Shown here: positions 35,103 to 44,224 of the stretch, piece by piece | Layout: every line of letters begins with the position of its first letter | Numbering within the stretch: the stretch's first letter is position 1 | Assembly: GCA_963727075.1 (NCBI GenBank) | Contig: CAVSET010000006.1 | Location: 2,170,001 to 2,234,000 of the forward strand | Length of the DNA: 64,000 nucleotides | Source: Bog-756 sp963727075 | Lineage (GTDB): Bacteria; Actinomycetota; Acidimicrobiia; Acidimicrobiales; RAAP-2 | Direction: 5' to 3' | Notes under the pieces: model-generated | Told to the model about the DNA's origin: nothing | Databases searched by the model: none | Seen by the model: only the letters and a program-made list of their open reading frames with translations | Translations under genes and position numbers: made by a program

Positions 35103-36277
35103 GGTCGTTCCCCTCTACCCAGCACGACGGTACCGATACACGAGAGCGATCCACCCGAACCGCACGCCACGGCCACCTCGCAGTCAGGCACCTGAGCGAC
35201 CCCACCATCACCTCGAAGCTGGCGCACGGCCTCATTGATGAGGAAGATGCCCCGCATACCCGGATGGCACGCCGAAAGCCCACCGCCGTCGGTATTGAGC
35301 GGGTGCCGTCCACCTCTCCGCAGGACGCCGGTTTCGACGAAGGCACCTCCCTCCCCCTTCTTGCAGAACCCCATGTCCTCGAGGAGCAGCAATACAGTGA
35401 TTGTGAAGCTGTCGTAGCACTGGATCGTGTCGACGTCCTCGGGGCGGATGCCGGCCCGACCGAAGGCTTCGGGTCCACACTGAGCTGCCGCGGTGGTCGT
35501 GAAATCGGGCATCTGGCTGATCGTCCAGTGCGTCTGGGCGCCGGCGGCACCCAGGACGAACACCGGTACGGTGGGCAGGTCCCGGGCGCGCTCGCGCGTG
35601 GTCATGATGAACGCGCCGCCACCGTCGGAGATCACGCAGCAATCCAGCTTGTGCAGCGGATCCGCGATCATCCGAGACGAGAGCACATCATCGACGGTGA
35701 TCGGGTCCCGGTACTGGGCCAACGGGTTCAGCCCGGCGTACTCCCGCACGCCGACGGCAATTTCGGCCAATTGCTCGGACGTGGTGCCGAATTCGAACAT
35801 GTGCCGTTGGGCGGCCATCGCATATCCCCCCGCCAACACGTTCCCCCACGAGCATTCGAATTGAGAGGGGCCGGCCACTCGGCTGGATGTATTGGAGAGA
35901 GTGGTCGTGCCGAGCATCCGGCCCATCCGCGACAGCATGTCCGACCCGTACGTCACGACCATGACGTCACAGATGCCTGCCTCGACGGCCGCCGCGGCGT
36001 GCTGGACGTAGAACTCGAAAGTCCCGCCCCCGAGCGAGGTGCCATCGATCCAGCGGTGATTGATCCGGAGGTACTCGGCCATGTTCGGTGCGTCGTCGAC
36101 GTTGGGTCGGAACCCGGTGCCAGCACACATGTAGCCATCAATGTCGGATTTGCGGAGACCCGAGTCGGCCAGTGCCCGGCGCAGCGCCATCGCGTGATGT
36201 TCCATGGCGTCCAGCTCGGGTGCGACCGGGTAGTCGCTCCAACCGATGCCGACGATAGCGGGATCACGCGCCCCCAT
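35099..36277 (-). CDS. SCP2/lipid-transfer-type thiolase family protein
   Basis: 392 residues with the thiolase fold (AIVGIGWSDYPV at the start, GGGLSACHPGMRGIFLINEAV near the end, ACGSGGSLSC at the C-terminus). At the position of the acyl-accepting cysteine of true thiolases the sequence reads WIDGTSLGGGTFEFYV with no cysteine. That matches the Ltp2-like group, which catalyses retro-aldol cleavage of side-chain CoA esters together with a DUF35 partner. Coupling to the DUF35 gene by a 4-base overlap fits. The exact reaction is inferred from the family, not shown. Confidence 0.88.
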   Translation of the reverse strand: MGARDPAIVGIGWSDYPVAPELDAMEHHAMALRRALADSGLRKSDIDGYMCAGTGFRPNVDDAPNMAEYLRINHRWIDGTSLGGGTFEFYVQHAAAAVEAGICDVMVVTYGSDMLSRMGRMLGTTTLSNTSSRVAGPSQFECSWGNVLAGGYAMAAQRHMFEFGTTSEQLAEIAVGVREYAGLNPLAQYRDPITVDDVLSSRMIADPLHKLDCCVISDGGGAFIMTTRERARDLPTVPVFVLGAAGAQTHWTISQMPDFTTTAAAQCGPEAFGRAGIRPEDVDTIQCYDSFTITVLLLLEDMGFCKKGEGGAFVETGVLRRGGRHPLNTDGGGLSACHPGMRGIFLINEAVRQLRGDGGVAQVPDCEVAVACGSGGSLSCIGTVVLGRGERP

Positions 36278-36321
36278 CGATCCTCCCTACCGGCCCGAAC
36301 CTCATCACATTGACGGCTCAG

Positions 36322-36636
36322 TCATGGTGTCCGGCGCACGCCCGACTTGCGCACGACCACCGGTCCATTCACGCGGGCCTGGCACGCCAACCGAAGGACC
36401 TTGCCCCGATACCACGAGTGCCCGAAGAGGAGACGGAGCGCCCCCTCCTCCAGCCGGTTGGGTGGCTCGAGGTGCTGCTCGCCGGAGACGACCTCGAAGA
36501 AGCAGGTCTGGCACTCGGCCAGTCCGTGGCAGATGGTCGGCCAGAAGATCCCCTGGCGCTCAGCCGCGGCCATGACGCTCTGGCCATCCGCGACTTCAAC
36601 GTCGAGCCCGCAGGGTTCGACGTGGACAGTCACCAT
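36322..36636 (-). CDS. [2Fe-2S] ferredoxin
   Basis: 104 residues, plant-type ferredoxin fold. Three cluster cysteines lie in TICHGLAECQTCFFEV and the fourth in LRLACQARVNG. It is a probable electron carrier to the Rieske oxygenase encoded 81 bases upstream on the same strand; a matching reductase is not in the window. It uses an ATG with no overlap to neighbours. Confidence 0.92.
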   Translation of the reverse strand: MVTVHVEPCGLDVEVADGQSVMAAAERQGIFWPTICHGLAECQTCFFEVVSGEQHLEPPNRLEEGALRLLFGHSWYRGKVLRLACQARVNGPVVVRKSGVRRTP

Positions 36637-36717
36637 GGTCGACCACGCCCACCATCACTGCTGCAGGCGTTGGAGCCTGCCGGTATCGGCATCTGTGGCT
36701 CAAGCAGCGTTCTCGTA

Positions 36718-38040
36718 CTACGAGCACAAGTACTCGTCGATGGTCTCATGCGTGTGGATGACATTGTGCTCTTGCCGCGGGTTCATCCGAAGCCCTGTGC
36801 AACCTCTCGACTTCATCCCGGCCTGCACATGGGCCATATTGGCGTAGTCCTGATTGGTCACGAGTCCCCAGTCCTTCTCCGTCCAGTCGGCATAGAACTT
36901 CCGCTCACACATCTCCCGCTGGTCATCCGGAGACACCCACTCGAGTGTCCAGAGGTCCTTGATCGTGCTGTCGGGGTCGAGCCCGTTCGGGCGAACCCGG
37001 AACAGTGTGGTGCTCCCCGGGTAGATCGGCCCCACCACGTTGGGAAAGAAATGAACGTCGTCGGAGCTGAGCAGCTGCTCGTCGGTGAGATCGTCGACGT
37101 TGCCCTTGCTCCGCAGCATACGGACACGGAGCTCGTTGTAGGCCTCCATGGCGGTCTTGCCTTCGGGGAGGGGCTTGTCCTTGAGATCCTCGATCTGTTG
37201 GCGCTCCTCTTTCAAGAACAGCCCGCTCAACTCGTCGATCATGACCGCGAGCAGCTCACGCTCGTCATAGTCCCCGGGCTGGAGCCCGAGCCGGGGGCTT
37301 GGTCGGATCTCATGCTTCACTTCGCCCAGACCGCCCATGTGATTGTGCTTGCCGAGAGGGCCGTATCGGATGGCCGTGTCATCGGACCATCGGAGCAGCT
37401 GGGGATGGGTTCCCTGCACGTGGTAGCTCTCGTTGAACGCGTCGAGCACGCACTTCCAATTCGCCGGGAGGATGACGGACCGGTAGGAACGGAACCGCAT
37501 CTTCTCGAATCGATATGGCTCGAGGAGCTCGGGGAGCGGCGCCAGGAATGACTCGAGCGGCTCTGCGTTCGGATCCATGTTGATGAATATGAAGCCACCC
37601 CACCGGCCCACCTTGATCTGGTTCAGGCAGACCTCGGCATCGGTCATGCTCGCCGGGAAGTCGAAGCGGTCGACTACTTCTTTGTTTGCGCCGTCGAGCT
37701 CGAACCGCCAGGCGTGGTACCGACAACGGATCTCACCGGTCGAGAAGTTGCCCACTCCGGTGGCCAGCCGGGTACCTCGGTGCGGACAGGTGTTGTAGAA
37801 GGCGCGGATCGAGTCGGGCTCGCTCCGGATCACCAGGATGGACTGGTCACCGATGACGTACTCGAGGAAGTCACCGACTCGGGGCACCTCCTCCTCGCGG
37901 CAAGCCATCTGCCATACGCGGGGCCACAATCGCTCCATCTCCAGGTCGAAGAAGCCCTGCGAGACGTACCGCTCTTTCGGGATGACATTCTGGTGTCCCG
38001 ATTCGATCAACTCGCCATCGCGAGCAATCGTCATGACCAT
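36718..38040 (-). CDS. Rieske non-heme iron oxygenase, alpha subunit
   Basis: 440 residues from the ATG at 38038–38040, which has GGAGG eight bases upstream. The Rieske cluster ligands are C85 and H87 (TCPHRGTRL) and C106 and H109 (CRYHAWRF). The catalytic domain has the mononuclear iron histidines H207 and H212 in NESYHVQGTHP, and a later NQDYANM offers the Asp ligand. No small beta subunit is adjacent, so it belongs to the alpha-only class that includes KshA-like and many aromatic or steroid oxygenases. It is the first gene of the minus-strand catabolic operon and is divergent from the CoA-transferase. Confidence 0.93.
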   Translation of the reverse strand: MVMTIARDGELIESGHQNVIPKERYVSQGFFDLEMERLWPRVWQMACREEEVPRVGDFLEYVIGDQSILVIRSEPDSIRAFYNTCPHRGTRLATGVGNFSTGEIRCRYHAWRFELDGANKEVVDRFDFPASMTDAEVCLNQIKVGRWGGFIFINMDPNAEPLESFLAPLPELLEPYRFEKMRFRSYRSVILPANWKCVLDAFNESYHVQGTHPQLLRWSDDTAIRYGPLGKHNHMGGLGEVKHEIRPSPRLGLQPGDYDERELLAVMIDELSGLFLKEERQQIEDLKDKPLPEGKTAMEAYNELRVRMLRSKGNVDDLTDEQLLSSDDVHFFPNVVGPIYPGSTTLFRVRPNGLDPDSTIKDLWTLEWVSPDDQREMCERKFYADWTEKDWGLVTNQDYANMAHVQAGMKSRGCTGLRMNPRQEHNVIHTHETIDEYLCS

Positions 38041-38432
38041 CGGCGTCGCCTCCCCGTTCCAGCTCCATACGGCGCCGGCGCTCTTGACTGCGACTTCAAC
38101 GTAACAGGATACTGTTCGCCTACCCGGTCCGCGCTGCACATGGGCAGAGGGCCGAGGGGGCCGAAGGGTGCGCGCCAGACTGCAATGGGGAGGGTCGAGG
38201 TGGTCCTGCCAAGGCCGGACAGCCGGATGGCTTTGTTCGTCAGCACCGAGTGCGTCTGGGACGGTGGCCCGGGGTCACGGGCACGCGGCGCCATCGCCAC
38301 CGGCACTCTTCGAGGCCGTGCCTCCGGCCGACCAGGCGGCCCGATCGGGGGCCCCGTCGGGTCCGTCACTCCGACGCCTTTCGTCCGGCCTCGGATCGTG
38401 ATCGCCCAGGGGCACCGCCGGCTGGCGACCTG
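38041..38432. other. divergent regulatory gap between oxygenase and CoA-transferase genes
   Basis: 392 bases without a supported gene. The only signal I see is the promoter-like hexamer pair and palindrome at 38084–38116. The right half is GC-rich and featureless. Confidence 0.5.
38084..38116 (+). promoter_or_regulatory. promoter-like hexamers overlapping an AACAG–CTGTT palindrome
   Basis: TTGACT at 38084–38089 and GATACT at 38108–38113 are 18 bases apart. A perfect inverted repeat AACAG-N4-CTGTT (38103–38116) covers the second hexamer. It lies 63 bases upstream of the Rieske oxygenase start and about 320 bases from the CoA-transferase start. Such a palindrome is typical of a dimeric TetR- or GntR-type repressor site. 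No regulator gene is next to it. Confidence 0.5.
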
Positions 38433-40868
38433 GTGACCGGCGGCCCGCTCCCCGGCCTGGCCGGGCTCCAGGTCCTCGACCTGTCCAACGATGTGGCCGG
38501 CGCATATTGCGCCAAGCTCCTGGGCGACGCCGGGGCGGTGGTGACCAAGCTCGAGCCGCCCCTGGGCCATGGTCTGCGCCGTTGGTCGGTGTCGGGAGCC
38601 GTCGGCACCGACGGAGACGAGGACGGCGCCCTGTTCCGGTACCTGGCCTCGTCCCAGCAGAGCCTGGTGATGGATCCCGCGGTCAGAGAGGCAGGCGGCG
38701 GGATCGATGGGCTTTGCGCCGCATCCGACGTGGTCATCGTCTCGACCTTCGGGGGCCGGGCGGGTGGCCGCTCACCGGAGATCGATTTCGGTGCCCTCCG
38801 TGAACACCATCCCGAGTTGGTGGCCGTGAGCCTGTCGGCCTTCGGATTGAGCGGGCCGCGTGGCGGCGAGGAGTCGCCGGACTTCCTCCTCCAAGCTCTG
38901 TCCGGCTCCCTCTATAGCCACGGGAACGGAGACCGGGTGCCGCTGGCGGTGGGCGGGGGACTGGCCGAATGGACGGTCGGTACCTACGGGGCCCTCGGAG
39001 CCGCCACCGCCCTGACCGCCCGGCGGCGATCGGGACGAGGCGACTTGGTCGACGTATCGGCACTGGAATGCCTGGCCATCACCTTCGTCTGCTACCCGTC
39101 GGTGGTGGCAAGCATGCCGGGCGGGAAGCGCCAACGGTCCACCTTTGTGATGATCCCTGGCATCGAGCCCTGCATCGATGGTTACGTCGGGTTCGCCACG
39201 ATCACCACGGCCCAGTGGCTCACCTTCTGCGACATGATCGGGCGACCGGACCTCGCCACCGACGTGTCGTTGCACAACCAGCTCGACCGCGACCGGCCTG
39301 ACGTGTTGTCGGCTATCGAGCAATGGACTCGCCAGCACACCGTCGATGAGGTCGTCGAGTTGGGCTCGATGTACCGGATACCGACGGTGCCGATCGGCAA
39401 CGGACTGGTCTTTCCCAACATCGAACAGGTGATGGCCCGCAAGCTGTACGGCACCAACCCCCGTGGCGGGTTCCCCCACCCTCGTCCCCCGTTCCGCTCC
39501 AGCATCACTGAGCTCCGACCTCCGGGACCGGCTCCGACACTGGCTGGGCGGTCGACGGTTGTGGGCGGACGGCCGGCGGCGTCGACCGGATCCGGCCCTC
39601 CTCGGCCGTTCCTGCCCGACCGGGAAGAGAGGGAGAAGCACGCCACACTCCCGCTGGCGGGTGTGCGAGTCCTCGACTTCACCGCGTTCCTCGCCGGCCC
39701 GATGTGCACGCAGTACCTGGCATCGCTCGGCGCCGACGTCGTGAAGATCGAGTCGACCCAGCGTCCCGACCCCATGCGGTACACGGTACGCGTCGATGCC
39801 TCGGTCGACCGGTGGTATGAGCTGGGTGGCATCTTCCAGTCGGCCAACCTGAACAAGCGCAGCGTGACCCTGAACCTGGCCGACCAACGAGGGCGTGACG
39901 TCGCCCTGCGACTGGCGGCCGACGCCGACGTCGTGGTCGAGAACTTCACGCCTCGGGTGATGGAGCACTTCGGCCTTTCCTATGAAGACCTTCGGGCGGT
40001 CAATCCTCGAATCATCATGGTGCGCATGCCCGGCTTCGGCCTGGATGGACCCTGGCGAGACCGGCCTGGGTTCGCGGCAACGATGGAGCAGGTGTCGGGG
40101 CTGGCCTGGATCACGGGCTACACCGACCGTCTTCCGACGATTCCCGGCATCTGCGACCCGCTCGCCGGGATGCACGCCGCGTTCGCCGTCCTCACCGCCC
40201 TTGAGCACCGGGAACAGACGGGCGAAGGCCAGCTCATCGAACTGGCCATGATCGATCTGGCGGCCCATTTGGTCGTCGAGCAGGTACTGGAGCAGGCGGC
40301 ATACGGTCACCTGATGGCGCGCCAGGGGAACCGGCTGCCGGGCATCGCCCATCAAGGCGTCTACGCCTGCCGCGAACCCGAAACGTGGATAGCCCTCCAC
40401 GTTTCCACCGATGAGCAGTGGGTGGCGCTGCGCAGCGTGTTGGGATCGCCGGGCTGGTCGCTCGATCCGGTGCTCGACACCGTGGGTGGACGCTCGGACC
40501 TCGCCGACCGACTGGATGCCGAGCTCGAGTCGTGGTTCGCCCGACAGAGCCAGAAGGACGCTCTCTCCGGCTTGCGCGCCGCCGGCGTGGAGGTCGAACC
40601 GGTGGTCCATGCCTACGACATCGACCTCGACGAACAGATGAACGCCCGCGGCTTCTGGGAGGAGGTCGACCACCCCATCGTGGGACCGAAGCGATTTCCT
40701 GCCTGGCCGATGCGCTACTCGTCTCGCTCCGTATCCTGGTTCCAGCGGGCCGCCCCACTCCTCGGACAGCACAACGACGAGGTGCTGGGCACGTTGGGAC
40801 TCACCGGCGAGGAGCTGGCTGCACTGTGGGCGGATGGGGTGGTCGGAACCGAACCGGCAGGCCTCTGA
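38433..40868 (+). CDS. double CaiB/BaiF-type (family III) CoA-transferase
   Basis: 811 residues, two complete class III CoA-transferase domains in tandem (about 8–395 and 410–805). Each starts with the family motif (LAGLQVLDLSNDVAGAYCAKLLGDAGA; LAGVRVLDFTAFLAGPMCTQYLASLGA) followed by D/VVKxE. In the second domain the catalytic Asp is present in ICDPLAGMHAAFAV. The corresponding stretch of the first domain reads VGGGLAEWTVGTYGALG without an Asp, so that half may be structural. GTG start at 38433. It would move CoA between acyl acids, an alternative to the ATP-dependent synthetase of the opposite operon. The nitroreductase follows after 6 bases. Confidence 0.88.
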   Translation: MTGGPLPGLAGLQVLDLSNDVAGAYCAKLLGDAGAVVTKLEPPLGHGLRRWSVSGAVGTDGDEDGALFRYLASSQQSLVMDPAVREAGGGIDGLCAASDVVIVSTFGGRAGGRSPEIDFGALREHHPELVAVSLSAFGLSGPRGGEESPDFLLQALSGSLYSHGNGDRVPLAVGGGLAEWTVGTYGALGAATALTARRRSGRGDLVDVSALECLAITFVCYPSVVASMPGGKRQRSTFVMIPGIEPCIDGYVGFATITTAQWLTFCDMIGRPDLATDVSLHNQLDRDRPDVLSAIEQWTRQHTVDEVVELGSMYRIPTVPIGNGLVFPNIEQVMARKLYGTNPRGGFPHPRPPFRSSITELRPPGPAPTLAGRSTVVGGRPAASTGSGPPRPFLPDREEREKHATLPLAGVRVLDFTAFLAGPMCTQYLASLGADVVKIESTQRPDPMRYTVRVDASVDRWYELGGIFQSANLNKRSVTLNLADQRGRDVALRLAADADVVVENFTPRVMEHFGLSYEDLRAVNPRIIMVRMPGFGLDGPWRDRPGFAATMEQVSGLAWITGYTDRLPTIPGICDPLAGMHAAFAVLTALEHREQTGEGQLIELAMIDLAAHLVVEQVLEQAAYGHLMARQGNRLPGIAHQGVYACREPETWIALHVSTDEQWVALRSVLGSPGWSLDPVLDTVGGRSDLADRLDAELESWFARQSQKDALSGLRAAGVEVEPVVHAYDIDLDEQMNARGFWEEVDHPIVGPKRFPAWPMRYSSRSVSWFQRAAPLLGQHNDEVLGTLGLTGEELAALWADGVVGTEPAGL

Positions 40869-40874
40869 GCAGCG

Positions 40875-41690
40875 GTGACCGAACCGGCCACCGGGCCCGG
40901 GACCCTCGACTGGGTGCTCACGACCACCCGAACCGTTCGCCGGCGCCTCGACCTCACCCGGACGGTCGACCTCGACGTCGTACTCGAGTGTTTGGACTTG
41001 GCTCTGCAAGCACCGACCGGCGGCGATCGCCAGCGTTGGCGGTGGATCGTCGTCACCGATGCGACGACGAAGTCCGGCATACAACGCATCTACCACGCCG
41101 CACTGACGGAGGCCTCCGGAGGGCGTCGGCCGACGGCGGCTGCGGGTTCTGACGGTCGCATGCTCGATGGGGCATGGCACCTGGCCACGCACCTCGATCA
41201 GGTCCCGGTCATCATCGTTGCCTGCATCACAGGCCGGCTGACACCCGACAGCACCCAGGCCCAGGCGGCCGCACTGTACGGGTCCATCTATCCGGCCGTG
41301 TGGAGCCTCCAACTCGCCCTCCGCAGTCGCGAGCTGGTCTCGGCGATGACGACGGTGCACATCGAACGGCACCGGTCGATGGCCGAGCTCCTCGGCATCC
41401 CCGACCACGTCACCCAGGCGGCCCTCGTCCCCGTCGCCCACCTGATGGGCGACGACCTGCAGCCAGCTCGCCGGCGCCCGGTCCGCGAGGTCGCCTTCCT
41501 CGACCATTGGGGCGGATCGCTGGACATACCGATCCCGAGCTATCGGGACCTGATCCTCTCCTTTCGCCGCTGGCTAGGTGAAACCTCCCCCGTCGACGAC
41601 AAGTCGTTGCCCGGTGATGTTGGAGCCACCGGCGCCGACCAAGAAACGCACGGCCTCCGCCACATCCTCTGGCTCACACACTCGGCCTAG
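40875..41690 (+). CDS. nitroreductase family FMN oxidoreductase
   Basis: 271 residues. RTVRRRLDLTRTVDLDVVLECLDLALQAPTGGDRQRWRWIVV is the N-terminal FMN-binding part, and YPAVWSLQLALRSRELVSAMTT the dimer core, followed by a GIPDHVTQAALVPVAHL helix. Some relatives act as enoyl or quinone reductases in CoA pathways. The last 38 residues (after RRWLGE) are antisense to the SDR gene and do not look like the family. The natural end is probably near 41575, where TAG exists in the next frame, so a small frame error at the 3' end is possible. Confidence 0.82.
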   Translation: MTEPATGPGTLDWVLTTTRTVRRRLDLTRTVDLDVVLECLDLALQAPTGGDRQRWRWIVVTDATTKSGIQRIYHAALTEASGGRRPTAAAGSDGRMLDGAWHLATHLDQVPVIIVACITGRLTPDSTQAQAAALYGSIYPAVWSLQLALRSRELVSAMTTVHIERHRSMAELLGIPDHVTQAALVPVAHLMGDDLQPARRRPVREVAFLDHWGGSLDIPIPSYRDLILSFRRWLGETSPVDDKSLPGDVGATGADQETHGLRHILWLTHSA

Positions 41691-42335
41691 AGGGAACCGG
41701 GCGTTGAGTTCGTGGATGTCCTCGACCTTCATGGCCGCCTTGACCAACCGGCGCCCCATGTCGGTGTTCGACAGGCCGGGGACGACGACATTCACCCGGA
41801 TGCCAGAGCGGGCCTCTTCCTTGGCCAGGGTGAATGCCAAGGCCTCTTGCGCCGCCTTGGCCATGTTGTAGGGGCCACCATACGGGTCGGCCTTGATGGC
41901 GGACTGGCTCGAGATCATCACGATGTCGCCTCTCGGCTGCTCGCGCATACTCGAGAGCACCAGTTGGGACATGTGATGGGATCCGAACGCCATGGTCGCC
42001 ATCACCCGTTCGAGCTCCTCGACCGGTGTCTTGCCAACCGGAGCTCCCCGGTTCGTGATCCCGGCGTTGTTCACCAGGATGTCGACGTGGCCGAAGTCGG
42101 CTAGCACGTGTTCCACCATCGCACTGGCCTCGTCGTAGGAGGCGACAGATCCCTGATACGCCTTGGCCCGGCCGCCGCTCTCCCCGATGGCGGCCACGGC
42201 TTGCTCGGCCGCCGCCTCGTCCTTGCGAAAATTCACGGCGACCTGTGCGCCATCGGCGGCCAAGCCGAGGGAGATGGCCCGGCCAATGCCGCGCCCACCT
42301 CCGGTGACGATGGCCACTCTCCCTTCCAGGCTCAT
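41574..42335 (-). CDS. short-chain dehydrogenase/reductase (FabG-like)
   Basis: 253 residues, classical SDR. TGGGRGIGRAI dinucleotide site, VDILVNNAGITNRG, catalytic Ser in MISSQSAIKA, Tyr and Lys in GGPYNMAKAAQEAL, and the C-terminal ITGQRLVVDGGGFT. The ATG at 42333–42335 has AGGAG ten bases upstream; a longer frame to 43010 is antisense reading of the deaminase gene and is rejected. It probably oxidises a hydroxyacyl-CoA or a ring hydroxyl in the same catabolic route. Convergent overlap with the nitroreductase 3' end. Confidence 0.92.
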   Translation of the reverse strand: MSLEGRVAIVTGGGRGIGRAISLGLAADGAQVAVNFRKDEAAAEQAVAAIGESGGRAKAYQGSVASYDEASAMVEHVLADFGHVDILVNNAGITNRGAPVGKTPVEELERVMATMAFGSHHMSQLVLSSMREQPRGDIVMISSQSAIKADPYGGPYNMAKAAQEALAFTLAKEEARSGIRVNVVVPGLSNTDMGRRLVKAAMKVEDIHELNARFPLGRVCEPEDVAEAVRFLVGAGGSNITGQRLVVDGGGFT

Positions 42336-42471
42336 CTGTACTGCTCCTTTGATCGGGGCCGGAGTTGCGTGAGTCACTATCGCAGGTCGAACTGGACCAC
42401 CGTCGACCGACATGTCCGACACCACCGAGACTATCGATCCGGCCGCTCCCCGCCGGACCGGGGGAAGGCCG

Positions 42472-43482
42472 TCAACCGTGGTCACCCGAGTCGCAGACCG
42501 ACCAGTCGAACGAGTCATAGGTGTTTCGGAGAGAGGAACGGGTCTCCTCATCGCAGAGCGCCCCGGCCATCCCGGCAAGATAAGCGCGCTCTGGACTGCA
42601 GCCGGCCTCGCCTGCCGCTCGATAGTCGCGACCGAGATCGGTGCCGAACATCGCCGGGTCGTCCGTACTGATGGAGCACAACACTCCCCCTTCGAGCATC
42701 CGCGCCAGCGGGTGCACCTCCATCGAATCGACCACGCGGGTGCGCACGTTCGAAATCGGACACACGTCGCAGACAATCGACCGCGCCGCGAGCTCCTCCA
42801 GCACCCGCTTGTCCTCCACCGCCCGGATCCCGTGCCGGATGCGGTCCGCATGGAGGGCTTCGATGGCGTCCCGGATCGATTCGGGACCAGCGCCTTCCCC
42901 GGCATGGGGTACCGAGCCGATCCCGCCCTCCTTGGCCAGCAGGAATGCCCGCTCGAAGGGCGCAGGAGGGAATGGTGCCTCGGGCCCGCCGAGTCCCAGG
43001 CCGACCACACCTCGGTCGCGGTACTTGACCGCGTACCGAGCCGTTGTCATGGCGGCATCGGTGCCCAGGTTACGTGGAATGTCGGGCGTCAGGCGGACGT
43101 CGACATCGAACTGCTCCCTCGCCTCCGCAGCTCCATCGCAGAATCCCGAGAACACCTCGTCCCACGTCGCACCACCGACGACTCGTTCGACGGGGGTGAA
43201 GATTCCCTCGATGTAGGCCGCCCCGAACCCCATCGCCTCCTCGGCGTACGCCACGACGACTCGCCTGAAGTCCTCTTCGGTCTGGAGCGCAGGTGTGGTC
43301 GCCATCCAGAGCGCGAGGAAGTGGTCGAAATCCCTGAACTCGAAGAGCTCCGCCAATTCGGCCTCCGTCCGAGCCGGCAGGTCGAAACCGTTGCGGGTGG
43401 CGATCTCGAACAGCAGAGGTGGCCGGACCGACCCCTCGAGATGAACGTGAAGCTCGATCTTGGGCGCAGATGCGATTGACAT
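42472..43482 (-). CDS. adenosine-deaminase-family aminohydrolase
   Basis: 336 residues of the metal-dependent amidohydrolase fold. Zinc ligands in KIELHVHLEGS (His-x-His), GSVPHAGEGAGPESI (His and Glu), RIRHGIRAVED and CSISTDDPAMFG (Asp pair). Related enzymes deaminate adenosine, adenine, or aminodeoxyfutalosine of the futalosine menaquinone pathway; the sequence alone does not settle which. It stands next to the catabolic block but there is no evident functional link. Confidence 0.88.
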   Translation of the reverse strand: MSIASAPKIELHVHLEGSVRPPLLFEIATRNGFDLPARTEAELAELFEFRDFDHFLALWMATTPALQTEEDFRRVVVAYAEEAMGFGAAYIEGIFTPVERVVGGATWDEVFSGFCDGAAEAREQFDVDVRLTPDIPRNLGTDAAMTTARYAVKYRDRGVVGLGLGGPEAPFPPAPFERAFLLAKEGGIGSVPHAGEGAGPESIRDAIEALHADRIRHGIRAVEDKRVLEELAARSIVCDVCPISNVRTRVVDSMEVHPLARMLEGGVLCSISTDDPAMFGTDLGRDYRAAGEAGCSPERAYLAGMAGALCDEETRSSLRNTYDSFDWSVCDSGDHG

Positions 43483-43636
43483 TGGGGCTCCTTGGACGCG
43501 TCGAACACATTGGTCGACACGAGCTGGAGCCGTCTGGCCCTTCCCTTCTGGTCAGCTCATGGCAGGGCCATGATACCGAGCCTCGGACGTGCCGCGGAGG
43601 CCCGGTCGTCAGCTGACAGCCTGTTGACCGGCCGCG

Positions 43637-44119
43637 CTAGGCAGACAGCTCGTAGCCGCTGGGGCCACGGTCACTGTCGCCCGATGTGGGCTCCGGCCGC
43701 CCGAGCCACCCGCCGTCGTCGGGGTGGTCCTGCTCGAGGTCTTGGCGCACGGTCCGACGGAACCGGCGCCGGTGTTCCAGGTATACGAGGCACAAGACCA
43801 GGAGCGACCCCGGACCCAGGAGGCTGGTCGCCGATCGGGTGCCGGCCCACATGGTGAGGTCGGCCAGGGCGGCGCAGAGGAAGAACCCGGCAACCTTCAA
43901 GAAGAGCAGATCGATCCGCTGCCCATAGACCACGGCGGCCTCGGCTTCAGCGGGATCGTCCAACCCTTCACTCCAACCACCGAGGGATTCCAGCGTGGGT
44001 CTCATCCCGGGCAGGGGCGGCTGGGGCGAGACTCCGGGACGGGATGGCGGAGGCGAGCGCTTCACGAGCCGCACATGCCGTGTGTACCCAGTCCGCACGG
44101 GAACAAACCCGATGAGCAT
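43637..44119 (-). CDS. small membrane protein of unknown function
   Basis: About 160 residues from ATG 44117–44119 (a later ATG at 44003–44005 would give 122). The N-terminus is basic and Pro-rich. After an acidic stretch (GLDDPAEAEAAVVYGQ) come two membrane helices (LLFLKVAGFFLCAALADLTMW and SLLGPGSLLVLCLVYLE), then a charged, cytoplasmic-type tail RRRFRRTVRQDLEQDHPDD. No family recognised. Divergent from the amber-interrupted gene at 44225. Confidence 0.6.
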   Translation of the reverse strand: MLIGFVPVRTGYTRHVRLVKRSPPPSRPGVSPQPPLPGMRPTLESLGGWSEGLDDPAEAEAAVVYGQRIDLLFLKVAGFFLCAALADLTMWAGTRSATSLLGPGSLLVLCLVYLEHRRRFRRTVRQDLEQDHPDDGGWLGRPEPTSGDSDRGPSGYELSA

Positions 44120-44224
44120 CGATCCGCGGTGATGGGGTGTGGCTAGCGGCCCGAGCCGCTCCTCTCCTCGTCGAGACCGGTCTGCGGTGCCGGTCAACGC
44201 CCCGCCCAGGTCGGTCCGTCCAGG

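Noticed and set aside
38772..41507. A 911-codon open frame on the minus strand
   Set aside because: It is exactly antisense to the double CoA-transferase, has no domain signature and follows the codon-shadow pattern of GC-rich genes.
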